DNA of 12,446 nucleotides from Elstera litoralis (lineage in GTDB: Bacteria > Pseudomonadota > Alphaproteobacteria > Elsterales > Elsteraceae), in assembly GCF_000963705.1 (NCBI RefSeq), contig NZ_LAJY01000300.1:1-12446 (forward strand), written 5' to 3'. The notes below the pieces were generated by a model that saw only the letters and a program-made list of their open reading frames with translations, did not search any database and was not told the DNA's origin. This document shows positions 1 to 7,420 of the stretch, piece by piece (position 1 is the first letter of the stretch; every line of letters begins with the position of its first letter). The translations under genes were made by a program, and so were the position numbers.

Positions 1-389
1 GCTGAGGAGCAGCGGTTCGGCCTCGTCGCCGCGCGCGGCCTTCATCAGCACATCGGCCAGCGACCACAGCGCGGCGGGCAGGCCGGGGCGAGGGTGAGGG
101 CTTTGCGAAACTGTTCCTCCGCCTGCGCGCCCGCGCCGCCCAAGGCATAGGCACGGCCCATCGCGAGGCGCAGCGCCGGGGAATCCGGCCCATAGAGCGC
201 GGCATTTTTCAGCGCCTGTACCGCCTTGCTCGGCTGGCCCTCACCCAAATACAGCAGCCCTTGCAGATAATGGGCGCCCGCGAGCTTCGGGGTTTCGCGC
301 AACACCATGCGGACGATATTGCGGGCGGTCGGCGCGTCGCCGCGCTCCCAGGCACCAAAAGCATCTGCAAGGTTGAGTTTAATTACCAC
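1..389 (-). CDS. TPR-repeat protein, partial at left edge and frameshifted
   Basis: The protein reads as tandem tetratricopeptide repeats: helix pairs with the usual small/aromatic pattern, for example AHYLQGLLYLGEGQPSKAVQ and the unit beginning ALRLAMGRAYALGGAGAQAE. TPR proteins are protein-protein scaffolds; no partner can be named. The start is GTG at 389-387, overlapping the TAA of the upstream aminotransferase gene, so the two are probably translationally coupled. As written the frame stops at residue 114, inside a repeat, after a C4 run (G4 at 85-88 on the plus strand). One extra C there gives LAPGLPAALWSLADVLMKAA and an open frame through position 1, so the true gene continues off the window. 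A sequencing error is the most likely cause. Sure of TPR, unsure of role. Confidence 0.72.
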
Positions 390-1558
390 GCGCCATTCAC
401 CTTTTTCAAATAGGGCTCCAGCCGGTCCAGCGCGCCGATCAGCGTGCTATCGTCTTTGCAGAAGCAGAAACGCACATAGGGCGTGTTGAGCCCGCCATCG
501 TAGAACGCCCCGACGGGAATCGCCGCAACCCCAGCTTCGACGGTCAAACGTTGGCAAAAATCTGTATCGCTTCCGAAATAACCGATGCTGCGAATATCGA
601 CGGTGAGGAAATAGGTTCCGGCGGAAGGCTGCACGGCAAAGCCGAGGCGCGTTAGCCCCGCCGCCAGCAGGTCACGCTTGCGCTGCATTTCGCGTCCGAG
701 CGTGCTGAAGAAGTCACCCTCCTGCGCCAGCCCCCAGGCCACGGCGGCTTGTAGATTGGGCGGCGTCGTGAAGGTTAAAAATTGATGCACTTTAGCAATG
801 ATCGGCATTAGCGCGGGCGCGGCGGTGATATAGCCCACCTTCCAGCCGGTCAGCGAGAAGGTTTTGCCCGCCGAGCCGATGCGTACCGACCGTTCGGCCA
901 TGCCGGGTTCGGCCATGATCGAGCGATGCGTCGCGCCGTCGAAGACCAGATGCTCATAGACCTCATCGCACACCGCGAGCGCATCGTGCGTGCGGCACAG
1001 CTCGGCAATCAGCGCCAATTCGGCGGCGGAAAAGACTTTGCCGACCGGATTATGGGGGGAGTTGAACAGAATAAGCTTGGTTTTCGGCCCAAAAGCGGCG
1101 CGCAACTCGGCTTCCGGCACCGCCCAATGGGGCGGCGTCAGGCGCACCAGCTTCGGCACGCCCCCCGCCTGCCGGACGATGGGCAGGTAGGAATCGTACA
1201 TCGGCTCGAACATCACCACTTCGTCGCCCGGCGCGATCAGACCGATCAGGCTGGCGGCCAGCGCTTCGGTGGCCCCGGAGGTGACGATCACTTGCGTCTG
1301 CCAATCGGCCGCGACACCGAAAAAGTGCTGTCCGTGGGCGGCGACCGCTTGGCGCAATTCAGGTAGCCCGAGCATCGGTGGATATTGATTCGGCTTATCA
1401 GCTAGTGCTTCTTGCGCTTTCGCAACAATCTCCGGGCTACCGTTTCCGTCGGGGAACCCCTGGCCCAGATTAATAGCGTGATGCTCGCGGGCAAGGCCGG
1501 ACATCACTTCGAAAATCGTTGTGCCAAGACCGGCAAAGAGGGGATTGAGCGGCTTCAT
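383..1558 (-). CDS. Class I/II PLP-dependent aminotransferase (kynurenine/methionine aminotransferase-like)
   Basis: A 391-residue fold-type I aminotransferase of normal length. Visible landmarks are the N-terminal LGQGFPD and NQYPPMLGLPELR segments, NSPHNPVG with the PLP-contacting Asn170, the Asp198/Tyr201 pair in CDEVYEHL, the Schiff-base Lys232 in SAGKTFSLTGWKVGY, and the carboxylate-binding Arg363 in YVRFCFCKDD. The QGFPD and RFCF-KDD signatures match the group holding kynurenine aminotransferases, glutamine transaminase K and bacterial methionine aminotransferase (YbdL type); DapC-like succinyldiaminopimelate activity is an alternative. The substrate cannot be fixed from sequence. I chose the ATG at 1558 because homologous sequence begins there and GAGG lies about 7 bases upstream; the in-frame start at 1606 only adds unlike residues. 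It is the first gene of a two-gene unit with the TPR protein. Confidence 0.9.
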   Translation of the reverse strand: MKPLNPLFAGLGTTIFEVMSGLAREHHAINLGQGFPDGNGSPEIVAKAQEALADKPNQYPPMLGLPELRQAVAAHGQHFFGVAADWQTQVIVTSGATEALAASLIGLIAPGDEVVMFEPMYDSYLPIVRQAGGVPKLVRLTPPHWAVPEAELRAAFGPKTKLILFNSPHNPVGKVFSAAELALIAELCRTHDALAVCDEVYEHLVFDGATHRSIMAEPGMAERSVRIGSAGKTFSLTGWKVGYITAAPALMPIIAKVHQFLTFTTPPNLQAAVAWGLAQEGDFFSTLGREMQRKRDLLAAGLTRLGFAVQPSAGTYFLTVDIRSIGYFGSDTDFCQRLTVEAGVAAIPVGAFYDGGLNTPYVRFCFCKDDSTLIGALDRLEPYLKKVNGAW

Positions 1559-1668
1559 CCTGTAACCTCGGGTGCGTTTGACGCACCGCGTGCATCGGGG
1601 GGGCAACGGGGGTGCAGCATAGCGGCAACAGCGGCCAGCGCAATTGCCTGTTATTACACGTTTGCCGC

Positions 1669-1697
1669 TTTACGATGGGAACCGTTCGGGCTATTAA
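1669..1697 (+). promoter_or_regulatory. Candidate sigma-70-type promoter for the exported protein
   Basis: TTTACG (1669-1674) and TATTAA (1692-1697) are separated by 17 bases, and each matches four of six consensus positions. Transcription would start near 1704, leaving a leader of about 80 bases that contains the inverted repeat at 1717-1764. It is the best promoter-like pair in the 227-base gap between divergent genes, but was found by eye only. Confidence 0.35.
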
Positions 1698-1716
1698 GGC
1701 GTTATGGAATTAGTCC

Positions 1717-1764
1717 GGTTGAAAGGGCGAGGGCTGCCCGTTGGGTCTCACCGAGCTTTCAACC
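1717..1764 (+). repeat. 9-bp perfect inverted repeat in the leader (possible hairpin or operator)
   Basis: GGTTGAAAG at 1717-1725 is exactly the reverse complement of CTTTCAACC at 1756-1764, with 30 bases between, and ends 21 bases before the ATG at 1786. The spacer holds a smaller GGGC/GCCC pairing. It could fold as a stem in the 5' leader of the exported-protein mRNA, or be two half-sites for a regulator. It resembles no riboswitch class I know. Confidence 0.4.
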
Positions 1765-1785
1765 CATAACGAATAGGGTGTATCA

Positions 1786-2107
1786 ATGCGCGCCATGATC
1801 CAAATTGCTGCTGCTACCGCTTTGCTGGCCACCGTTGCTTCGGGTGCCTTCGCGCAGTCGGCTGAATTCAAGAAGATCCACGAAGGCGCGCAAGTCGCCG
1901 GGATCTGCACCGGCACGCTGCCGCAAGCCCAGGAAAACAAAGTCGGCCTCATCGCCGCTGCCGCCGCTTCGGACCTGACGGTTGGCGCGATCTTGTCGGC
2001 TGAAACCAAGACCCGTGGCGATGCGCGCGTTCAGGCCTACTCGCTGGGCTGCAAGGACGCGAAAAAACGTCGCGGCGATCAAATACTACACCGATACGGT
2101 GAAGTAA
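1786..2107 (+). CDS. Small exported protein of unknown function, frameshifted near the 3' end
   Basis: Residues 1-24 are a clear Sec signal peptide: basic start, an alanine/leucine-rich core, and likely cleavage after AFAQ or AFAQS. The mature part has two cysteines (41 and 89) that could form a periplasmic disulfide. I recognise no family. As written, the frame runs on to 2634 through a terminator and antisense to the next gene. The A6 run at 2062-2067 is probably one A too long: with five, the protein ends CKDAKNVAAIKYYTDTVK and stops at TAA 2105-2107, giving 106 residues, just before a strong terminator. The shortened reading is therefore preferred. ATG 1795 is an alternative start; the ribosome site is weak for both. 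Confidence 0.68.
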
Positions 2108-2131
2108 GCTTTTCAGCCCTGCTGGAAACGG

Positions 2132-2168
2132 AAAACGCGGCCCCGCAACGGGCCGCGTTTTTGTTTTT
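2132..2168. terminator. Strong bidirectional intrinsic terminator
   Basis: CGCGGCCC (2136-2143) pairs perfectly with GGGCCGCG (2150-2157) around a 6-base loop. AAAA lies on the left and TTTTT-G-TTTTT on the right, so the stem is followed by a U-tract in both directions. It sits between the ends of the convergent exported-protein gene and SnoaL-like gene and can serve both. Confidence 0.9.
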
Positions 2169-2172
2169 GGGC

Positions 2173-2556
2173 TCAGCGGCTGTGCAGCCGAGGTTCGCCC
2201 ATTTTGAACCACGCCTTCACGATCTTCCCGTCGTCGATTTCATACATGGCAATCGTATCGATCTCGCCCGGCCCGTTCGGGAAGGTTCGGGTGATATGCT
2301 CGTGGTCGATGACGAGGTTCCCGACGATCATGCGCGCGAGAATTTCGGCGTGCAGGTTCGGCTCCTCAAAGCGGGCCACGTAGCGCGCACGGATTTCCAA
2401 CGTTCCTTGGGCGATGAGTTGGCTCGGGAACAGGAAGCATTGGCAATCCTCCGCCCACCATTCCATGAAAGCGTCGATATCGCGGGCGTTATAGGCTTCG
2501 AGTTGCTTTTGGACGGGATATTCAATCGCGCCCGATCCGGTATGTTCGCTGTGCAT
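2173..2556 (-). CDS. SnoaL/NTF2-like domain protein
   Basis: A 127-residue protein covering one NTF2-like cone fold. An N-terminal helix (VQKQLEAYNARDIDAFMEWW) is followed by acidic and aromatic residues (AEDCQCFLFP), a central helix with EIRARYVARFEE, and beta strands ending DTIAMYEIDDGKIVKAWFKMG, the typical SnoaL-like C-terminal hairpin. The family spans small-molecule isomerases, cyclases and binding proteins of no fixed function; this layout (steroid delta-isomerase-related) is often left as nuclear transport factor 2 family. GGGAGTG lies about 7 bases before the ATG at 2556. It starts 19 bases after the rsmD stop and is the last gene of the operon, ending at the bidirectional terminator. 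No link to rRNA modification is evident. Confidence 0.85.
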   Translation of the reverse strand: MHSEHTGSGAIEYPVQKQLEAYNARDIDAFMEWWAEDCQCFLFPSQLIAQGTLEIRARYVARFEEPNLHAEILARMIVGNLVIDHEHITRTFPNGPGEIDTIAMYEIDDGKIVKAWFKMGEPRLHSR

Positions 2557-2575
2557 TTTTCACTCCCTATCAGGA

Positions 2576-3118
2576 TTAGAGCCCGGCAAACCAAAGTCTC
2601 GCGGCCCCATAGACGCGGCTATCGTGCAGCTTAAACGGCACGGGCAGGGAAATATCTTCACCCGCCGCGCTTTCCAAAATCACCAGCGCCTGCGGGGCGA
2701 GCCAATCGCCCGCGCGTAAACTCTCTAACGCTGGGCTGAGCAGGTCGCGGCCATAGGGTGGGTCGAGATAGGCAAAATCGGCCGGGCGCGCGAGGGTGCG
2801 TGGACCGAGCTTCGTGGCGTCGCCCTGGACTACGGCGGGGGAGGCCCCGAGCGCGGTGAAATTCGCCCGCGCGAAGCTGACGTCCCGGTCGACGAACAGG
2901 CAGGTTTCCGCCCCGCGCGACAGGGCTTCGAGCCCGACCGCGCCGGTGCCGCAAAACACATCGAGCCATACCGAGCCGCCGAGCGGGGCTTGGTCCAGGG
3001 ACGCGTGGGCGAGGATATTGAACAAAGCCTCCCGCGTGCGGTCCGCCGTCGGGCGCACGTCTTTGCCGGTCGGCGCGAGCAACCGCCGCCCGCGCCATTG
3101 GCCGCCGATAATCCGCAT
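2576..3118 (-). CDS. rsmD: 16S rRNA (guanine(966)-N(2))-methyltransferase RsmD
   Basis: RsmD uses S-adenosylmethionine to methylate N2 of G966 in the small-subunit rRNA. The 180-residue protein has the full family layout: start MRIIGGQWRGRRL, the RPTADRTREALFNIL segment near residues 22-36, the SAM-binding motif DVFCGTGAVGLEALSRGA (53-70), an acidic residue closing the next strand (FVDRD), and the catalytic DPPY tetrad at 119-122. AAGGAG overlaps the TAA of the upstream pseudouridine synthase gene and stands about 8 bases before the ATG, so the genes are coupled. Length and motifs are normal; confidence is high. Confidence 0.96.
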   Translation of the reverse strand: MRIIGGQWRGRRLLAPTGKDVRPTADRTREALFNILAHASLDQAPLGGSVWLDVFCGTGAVGLEALSRGAETCLFVDRDVSFARANFTALGASPAVVQGDATKLGPRTLARPADFAYLDPPYGRDLLSPALESLRAGDWLAPQALVILESAAGEDISLPVPFKLHDSRVYGAARLWFAGL

Positions 3119-3130
3119 GGCGTGGTCTCC

Positions 3131-4243
3131 TTAGCGATCCCGGCCCGAGGGGCGACGCGGCCCCGGCTTGCCCCTGCGGGCTTGCCGCCGCTGGGACGAC
3201 CGGCCCGCCGGGTTTGCCGGCGCTGGGTTTCCCCCTGGCTTGCCCCCGGTTTTAGTCGCTGCCCGTGCGGCCGATCCGCGCGCGGCGGCGGCTTTGGCCA
3301 TCGCCTTCTTCTTCTCTTCCCAGTTCATCCCGCCGGTACGCTCGTTCCCTGGGCGCTCGTCGCCGTCGCGCGGGGCTTCTTCCACCCGTCGTTCCGCGCG
3401 TTTACGAACGATCATAGCCGGGCTGGGGCTCAGCGGTTGCGGCACGCGCGGGGCCTTATCGTTGCGGCCCAGTTGCTCGCGCAGAATGCGGGCGGGGATT
3501 TCCTCCACCTGGCCTTCGATGAGATACCCCAGTTGGAACGGCCCATAGGCAATGCGGATCAGCCGGTTCACCCGGTAGCCGAGATGGGCCATGACGCGGC
3601 GGATTTCGCGGTTCTTGCCTTCCGTGATGCTAACCGTCAGCCAGGCGTTCGCGAGGCCCTGGCGCTTTTCCAGCACGGCTTCGATGGGGCCATAGCGCAC
3701 GCCTTCGACGGTAACGCCATCGGCCAGCGCCGCGAGGGCGGCTTCATCGACATCGCCATTGACGCGCACGCGGTAGCGGCGAATCCAGCCGGTGCTGGGC
3801 AGTTCCAAGCGCCGGGCAAGCTCGCCGTCGTTGGTGAGCAACAGCAGGCCTTCCGAGGTGAGATCGAGCCGCCCGATGGAAATGACGCGCGGCATATCCG
3901 CCGGTAGTTTTTCGAAGAGGGTCGGGCGGCCTTCGGGGTCGCGGTGGGTGGTGACGAGCCCGGCGGGCTTATTATAACGCCATAGCCGCGTCGGTTCTTT
4001 TTCCGGCAGCGCCACACCATCGACGGTAATACGGTCGGCCGCCGTCACCACGCAGGCGGGGCTGTCGAGCAGTTTGCCGTTCACGGAAACGCGCTTTTCC
4101 TCGATCATCCGTTCGGCGTCGCGGCGCGAGCAGATGCCCGCGCGGGCGATGCGTTTGGCGATACGTTCGCCCTCTTCTTTCAGAATTGCCTCTTTGGGCG
4201 CGGCGGCTTTTTTCGGGGCGGGCGGCTTCAGATCGTCACTCAT
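3131..4243 (-). CDS. rluB: rRNA pseudouridine synthase, RluB/RsuA family, with basic C-terminal tail
   Basis: This enzyme isomerises a specific uridine in rRNA to pseudouridine. An N-terminal S4 RNA-binding domain spans about residues 28-75 (RIAKRIARAGICSRRDAERM). The catalytic domain has NKPAGLVTTH and IGRLDLTSEGLLLLTNDGEL, where Asp127 is the catalytic aspartate, then TEGKNREIRRVMAHLGYRV, diagnostic of the RsuA/RluB/RluE/RluF group. RluB (large subunit) is likeliest by length and domain order, but the target position is inferred. After about residue 262 comes a tail of about 105 residues rich in Ala, Lys, Arg, Gly and Pro, probably disordered and RNA-binding. The start at 4243 (MSDDL) overlaps the preceding amidotransferase TGA by 4 bases (ATGA); the in-frame start at 4315 would lie deep inside that gene and is rejected. 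Confidence 0.92.
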   Translation of the reverse strand: MSDDLKPPAPKKAAAPKEAILKEEGERIAKRIARAGICSRRDAERMIEEKRVSVNGKLLDSPACVVTAADRITVDGVALPEKEPTRLWRYNKPAGLVTTHRDPEGRPTLFEKLPADMPRVISIGRLDLTSEGLLLLTNDGELARRLELPSTGWIRRYRVRVNGDVDEAALAALADGVTVEGVRYGPIEAVLEKRQGLANAWLTVSITEGKNREIRRVMAHLGYRVNRLIRIAYGPFQLGYLIEGQVEEIPARILREQLGRNDKAPRVPQPLSPSPAMIVRKRAERRVEEAPRDGDERPGNERTGGMNWEEKKKAMAKAAAARGSAARAATKTGGKPGGNPAPANPAGRSSQRRQARRGKPGPRRPSGRDR

Positions 4244-4965
4244 GCTGCGGACGCCGCGATGAGGGCGTTGAAAATGGCGCGGTCTGCCGGCGAGATATGA
4301 TATTCCGGGTGCCACTGCACCCCGAGGCAGAAGCGCCGGGCCGGGTCTTCAATCCCCTCGATCACCCCATCGGGCGCGCTGGCGTTCACCACAATCGACG
4401 CGGGCACGGCTTTCACCGCCTGATGATGGGCGCTGTTCACCGGAATCCGCTCCTGCCCGACGATGCGGTGCAGGAGGGTATCGGCGGCGACGATCACCTC
4501 ATGCCCGGCTTCGGTGCGCGGGTTGGGCTGTTCGTGCGGAATATCCGAGGGGATTTCATCGGGCAGATGCTGCACCAGTGTGCCGCCGAGAGCCACCGCA
4601 AGAAGCTGCTGGCCGCCGCAGATGCCCAAGACCGGCAGATCCTTCGCCAGCAGGCCGCGCATCAGCGCGAGTTCAAAAGCCGTGCGCCGGTCCTTGGTGG
4701 TCACGGTCGCGTGCTTCACGGTCGCGCCGAACAGGCTCGGGTCCACATCGAAGGCCCCGCCGGTCACGACGACGCCCTGGATATGGTCGAGATAGGCCAG
4801 CGCAAGGTCGGGCTCGTGCGGCAGGCAGACGGGCAGGCCCCCCGCCGCCGCAATCGCGTCGCAATAATTCTGCCGAATGGCGTACCAAGGTTGCTTGGCC
4901 CAGCCGCCCGCAGGTTCGGAATCGAGGGTCAGGCCGATAAGCGGCCGGGAAGGTTTCTTCGTCAT
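4240..4965 (-). CDS. Class I glutamine amidotransferase-like hydrolase (peptidase C26, PuuD-like)
   Basis: A 241-residue stand-alone GATase1-fold protein of the peptidase C26 / gamma-glutamyl-gamma-aminobutyrate hydrolase group. The nucleophile is Cys116 in GICGGQQLL and the partners are His219 and Glu221 in GVQWHPEY, so the catalytic triad is complete. The oxyanion region VVVTGGAFDVDP (66-76) and NSAHHQAVK (177-185) are typical of the family. PuuD cleaves gamma-glutamyl-GABA in putrescine breakdown, but no other putrescine gene is seen here, so the substrate remains open. The sequence upstream of the ATG at 4965 lacks a strong ribosome site. It is the first gene of the operon leading into the pseudouridine synthase and rsmD. 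Confidence 0.9.
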   Translation of the reverse strand: MTKKPSRPLIGLTLDSEPAGGWAKQPWYAIRQNYCDAIAAAGGLPVCLPHEPDLALAYLDHIQGVVVTGGAFDVDPSLFGATVKHATVTTKDRRTAFELALMRGLLAKDLPVLGICGGQQLLAVALGGTLVQHLPDEIPSDIPHEQPNPRTEAGHEVIVAADTLLHRIVGQERIPVNSAHHQAVKAVPASIVVNASAPDGVIEGIEDPARRFCLGVQWHPEYHISPADRAIFNALIAASAA

Positions 4966-5026
4966 GGCGCAAGATTAGGCCGAACGCTATGCTGCGACAA
5001 CTGCTTGATAAAGGAGTGTGATACGC

Positions 5027-5809
5027 ATGTTGACGGGAAAGACCGCCCTGGTAACGGGGTCCACCAGCGGGATTGGGCAGGGCATGGCCCTAAAATTGGC
5101 GGAAGCCGGGGCGAATATCGTCCTCAACGGCTTCGGCCCAGCCGACGATATCGCCGCGCTGCGCACGCACATCGAAACCACTTATAAGGTTCAAGTCGAT
5201 TATCACGGGGCCGATTTATCGCGCGTCGCCGATATTGAAGATATGATGGCAACGGCGGCGGCTAAATTTGGCCGGGTCGATATTCTCGTCAATAACGCGG
5301 GTATTCAGTTTACCGCGCCGACGCAGGATTTTCCGGTCGATAAGTGGGACGCTGTTATCGCGATTAACCTGTCCAGCGCTTTCCATGCGATCCGCCTGGC
5401 GCTTCCGGCGATGCAGGCTGCCGGTTGGGGCCGGATCATCAATACGGCGTCCGTCCACGGGCTCGTTGGCTCGACCCATAAGATTGCTTATGTGGCCGCC
5501 AAACACGGCATCGTCGGGTTGACGAAGGTGGTTGCGCTCGAAAACGCGGGCAAGGGGATCACCTGCAACGCCATCGCCCCCGGTTGGGTCGCGACGCCGC
5601 TGGTGCAAAAGCAGATCGACGCGCGCGCAGCAGCCGAGGGTATTTCGGTGGACGACGCGCGCAAGAAGCTGCTCGGTGAAAAGCAACCGTCGATGGCTTT
5701 TGCCGAAACCGACCAATTGGGCGCGCTCGCCGTGTTTCTCTGCTCGTCGGCCGCCGACCAAATGACCGGCGTGACCCTGCCGATGGATGGCGGCTGGACC
5801 GCGCAATAA
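5027..5809 (+). CDS. bdhA: 3-hydroxybutyrate dehydrogenase (short-chain dehydrogenase)
   Basis: The enzyme interconverts (R)-3-hydroxybutyrate and acetoacetate with NAD, a step in using polyhydroxybutyrate stores. It is a 260-residue classical SDR: glycine-rich TGSTSGIG (10-17), NNAG (89-92), active-site Asn114, Ser142, and Tyr155/Lys159 in YVAAKHG. The segments NIVLNGFG, VHGLVGSTHKIAYVAAKHGI and the C-terminus LPMDGGWTAQ are characteristic of bacterial 3-hydroxybutyrate dehydrogenases rather than generic SDRs. I chose ATG 5027 because AAGGAG at 5011-5016 is then 10 bases away; the in-frame GTG at 5018 would leave it almost touching. The gene is divergent from the amidotransferase operon (61-base gap) and is followed at once by tadA. 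Confidence 0.94.
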   Translation: MLTGKTALVTGSTSGIGQGMALKLAEAGANIVLNGFGPADDIAALRTHIETTYKVQVDYHGADLSRVADIEDMMATAAAKFGRVDILVNNAGIQFTAPTQDFPVDKWDAVIAINLSSAFHAIRLALPAMQAAGWGRIINTASVHGLVGSTHKIAYVAAKHGIVGLTKVVALENAGKGITCNAIAPGWVATPLVQKQIDARAAAEGISVDDARKKLLGEKQPSMAFAETDQLGALAVFLCSSAADQMTGVTLPMDGGWTAQ

Positions 5810-5812
5810 GCG

Positions 5813-6262
5813 GTGATTTCGTCCGCCTATTGGGACCGGGCCTTCGCTGAAGCCGAAGCCGCCTCGGCGCGCGGCGAAGTGCCCGTTGGCGCGGTAGTGG
5901 TGGGGCCGGAGGGGCAAATTCTGGCCGCTGCGGGCAACCGCACCGAAGAATGGGCGGATGCCTCCGCCCATGCCGAGCTTATCGCCTTGCGCGCTGCCGC
6001 CGAGGCGCTGGGTTCGCCCCGCCTCACCGGCTGCGATCTGTATGTGACGCTGGAGCCCTGCCCGATGTGCGCCGGGGCGATCAGCCATTTCCGCCTTCGC
6101 CGCGTCTATTTCGCCGCTTACGATCCGAAAGGCGGGGCGGTGGAGCATGGCGCACGCCTGTTCGACCAGCCGACCTGCCTGCACCGGCCCGAGGTCTACG
6201 GCGGGTTCCGGGAACGGGAGGCGGCGGAGATGCTGCGCCGGTTCTTCGCCCTACGTCGATAG
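5813..6262 (+). CDS. tadA: tRNA-specific adenosine deaminase TadA
   Basis: TadA deaminates A34 in the tRNA-Arg(ACG) anticodon to inosine, a zinc-dependent, essential step in most bacteria. The 149-residue protein has the cytidine-deaminase-fold motifs: His53 and the proton-shuttling Glu55 in AHAELIAL, and Cys83/Cys86 in LEPCPMCAGAI. The tail GFREREAAEMLRRFF matches TadA rather than a guanine or cytosine deaminase. GTG at 5813 lies 3 bases after the bdhA stop with no clear ribosome site, suggesting translational coupling. The 3' end overlaps the convergent cysteine hydrolase gene by 12 bases. Confidence 0.95.
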   Translation: MISSAYWDRAFAEAEAASARGEVPVGAVVVGPEGQILAAAGNRTEEWADASAHAELIALRAAAEALGSPRLTGCDLYVTLEPCPMCAGAISHFRLRRVYFAAYDPKGGAVEHGARLFDQPTCLHRPEVYGGFREREAAEMLRRFFALRR

Positions 6263-6724
6263 CAGCATTTCATGCCGCTCCACCACCGCGCCGAAATGAT
6301 GCCGCCAGAGTTGAACGCCCAGCGCGCCCGATCGGTCGAGTGAGGAGCCGACGACCAGATCGGCGATAATTGTAGGATAGAGCCCCGCATCGAACAGCGC
6401 GAACCCGGCGGCCAGCACGCAAGTATCGGCCTGGATGCCGCAGACCAGCACCCGCTCCACCGCCAAGCTGGCAAGATAGGCGATTGTTTCGGGCGTCGGC
6501 GCATAGCCATGCTTGATAAACACCCGGTCGGTCGCCACCAGGGAGATATCGTCCGCCGCCGGAGACCAGTTCAACTGCGCCCGAAACGGTGTCCGGCTCT
6601 CGTCGTGCCGTTCTACGGTCGCAACCGAGGCCATAGTGGGGAGGAGACGGTTGATTCCGGCGATCAGGAAGGGCGGCGGTGCAAAGCTCGGCTGAACGTC
6701 GACGACGAGAAGCGCTTGTTTCAT
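6251..6724 (-). CDS. Isochorismatase-like cysteine hydrolase
   Basis: A 157-residue isochorismatase/nicotinamidase-superfamily hydrolase. The catalytic triad is visible: Asp9 in LLVVDVQPSF, Lys71 in VFIKHGY, and Cys102 in CGIQADTCVLAAGFALFDAG. Members hydrolyse amides, ureas or vinyl ethers through the cysteine. The protein is shorter than nicotinamidases and lacks their metal-site pattern as far as I can see, so the substrate is unknown. GAGGAG lies 6 bases before the ATG and overlaps the end of the DUF1045 gene, so it is the third gene of the phnM operon. A role in phosphonate breakdown is suggested by this context alone. Confidence 0.85.
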   Translation of the reverse strand: MKQALLVVDVQPSFAPPPFLIAGINRLLPTMASVATVERHDESRTPFRAQLNWSPAADDISLVATDRVFIKHGYAPTPETIAYLASLAVERVLVCGIQADTCVLAAGFALFDAGLYPTIIADLVVGSSLDRSGALGVQLWRHHFGAVVERHEMLLST

Positions 6725-6733
6725 GGCCGCTCC

Positions 6734-7420
6734 TCAAACCTGCACAAGGGGAAAGCTGCGGTGCAGCGTCAAAGGCGCGCCCGCTTCGGCTTCGAGGAAT
6801 AGGCTGAGATCAGAAAGTGTCTGTGGCGTGCCGAGGTGTGGCGTAAAGGCGTTGCTCAATCGGGTCAGCGCATCCGCCCGCGCGGGCTCGGGCAGTGATC
6901 CCGTCAGGGTCAGATGCAGGCGGAATTCATTGAAAACATAAGGATAGCCCCAACGCCGCAGATAGTCGGCTTGGCGGGGTGAGAGGTTCGGCCCGCGTTT
7001 GGCGATTTCGGCCTCGGTCAGCGGCGCGCGTAAGGGATCGAGCGCCTCGACACAGCGGCCCGCGAGTGCCGATAGCGCATCTGGCGGGTTGATCGGGCAG
7101 AGGGCGAGGAACGATCCGAGGCTTTGCACCGCGAGATCGAGCGGCACCGGCGACAGGCTTTGCGCGAGGGCTTCCGTCGCGCGTTCAATTTCCGGCAGGC
7201 CAACCCCCGCAGCGGGCCGGAACGGCGCTTTCAGCGTCGCATGAAACCCATAGCGGCGCGGCGCGTCGGTGATCGCCTCCCATGCCGCTTCCTCCAACCC
7301 CAGTTTGAGCGGCGGCACCCAGCGCCCGCGCGCGTCGCGGCCCAACCAGCGGGCGGCAAGCTCGGTGAGCGGTTGGCCTTCGGGCGGGGTCCAGTAGAGC
7401 GCGACGCGGTAGGGGCTCAT
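6734..7420 (-). CDS. DUF1045 phosphonate-operon protein (2H phosphoesterase superfamily)
   Basis: A 228-residue member of the DUF1045 family, which recurs in C-P lyase gene clusters. It shows the two His-x-Thr signatures of 2H phosphoesterases: His60-Ala-Thr62 in RYGFHATLKAPF and His169-Leu-Thr171 in FRLHLTLTGSL, an expected spacing of just over 100 residues. The N-terminus MSPYRVALYWTPP and the segment GPNLSPRQADYLRRWGYPYV are also family-typical. By fold it may cleave a cyclic or 2'-linked phosphate, such as cyclic ribose phosphates produced by C-P lyase, but that is inference. The ATG overlaps the phnM TGA by 4 bases, so it is translationally coupled to phnM. Confidence 0.9.
   Translation of the reverse strand: MSPYRVALYWTPPEGQPLTELAARWLGRDARGRWVPPLKLGLEEAAWEAITDAPRRYGFHATLKAPFRPAAGVGLPEIERATEALAQSLSPVPLDLAVQSLGSFLALCPINPPDALSALAGRCVEALDPLRAPLTEAEIAKRGPNLSPRQADYLRRWGYPYVFNEFRLHLTLTGSLPEPARADALTRLSNAFTPHLGTPQTLSDLSLFLEAEAGAPLTLHRSFPLVQV

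Noticed and set aside
2990..3907. A 305-codon plus-strand open frame opposite rsmD and the pseudouridine synthase
   Set aside because: Shadow of two well-supported genes; no domain or ribosome site.
5018..5026. GTG start for 3-hydroxybutyrate dehydrogenase
   Set aside because: The AAGGAG site would be 1 base away; ATG 5027 has proper spacing and matches the family start.
4186..5187. A 333-codon plus-strand open frame across the amidotransferase region
   Set aside because: It lies antisense to a gene with a complete Cys-His-Glu triad and has arginine/histidine-rich composition typical of antisense frames in GC-rich DNA.
5216..6184. A 322-codon minus-strand open frame opposite bdhA and tadA
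   Set aside because: Both plus-strand genes have full catalytic motifs; the antisense reading has no recognisable domain.
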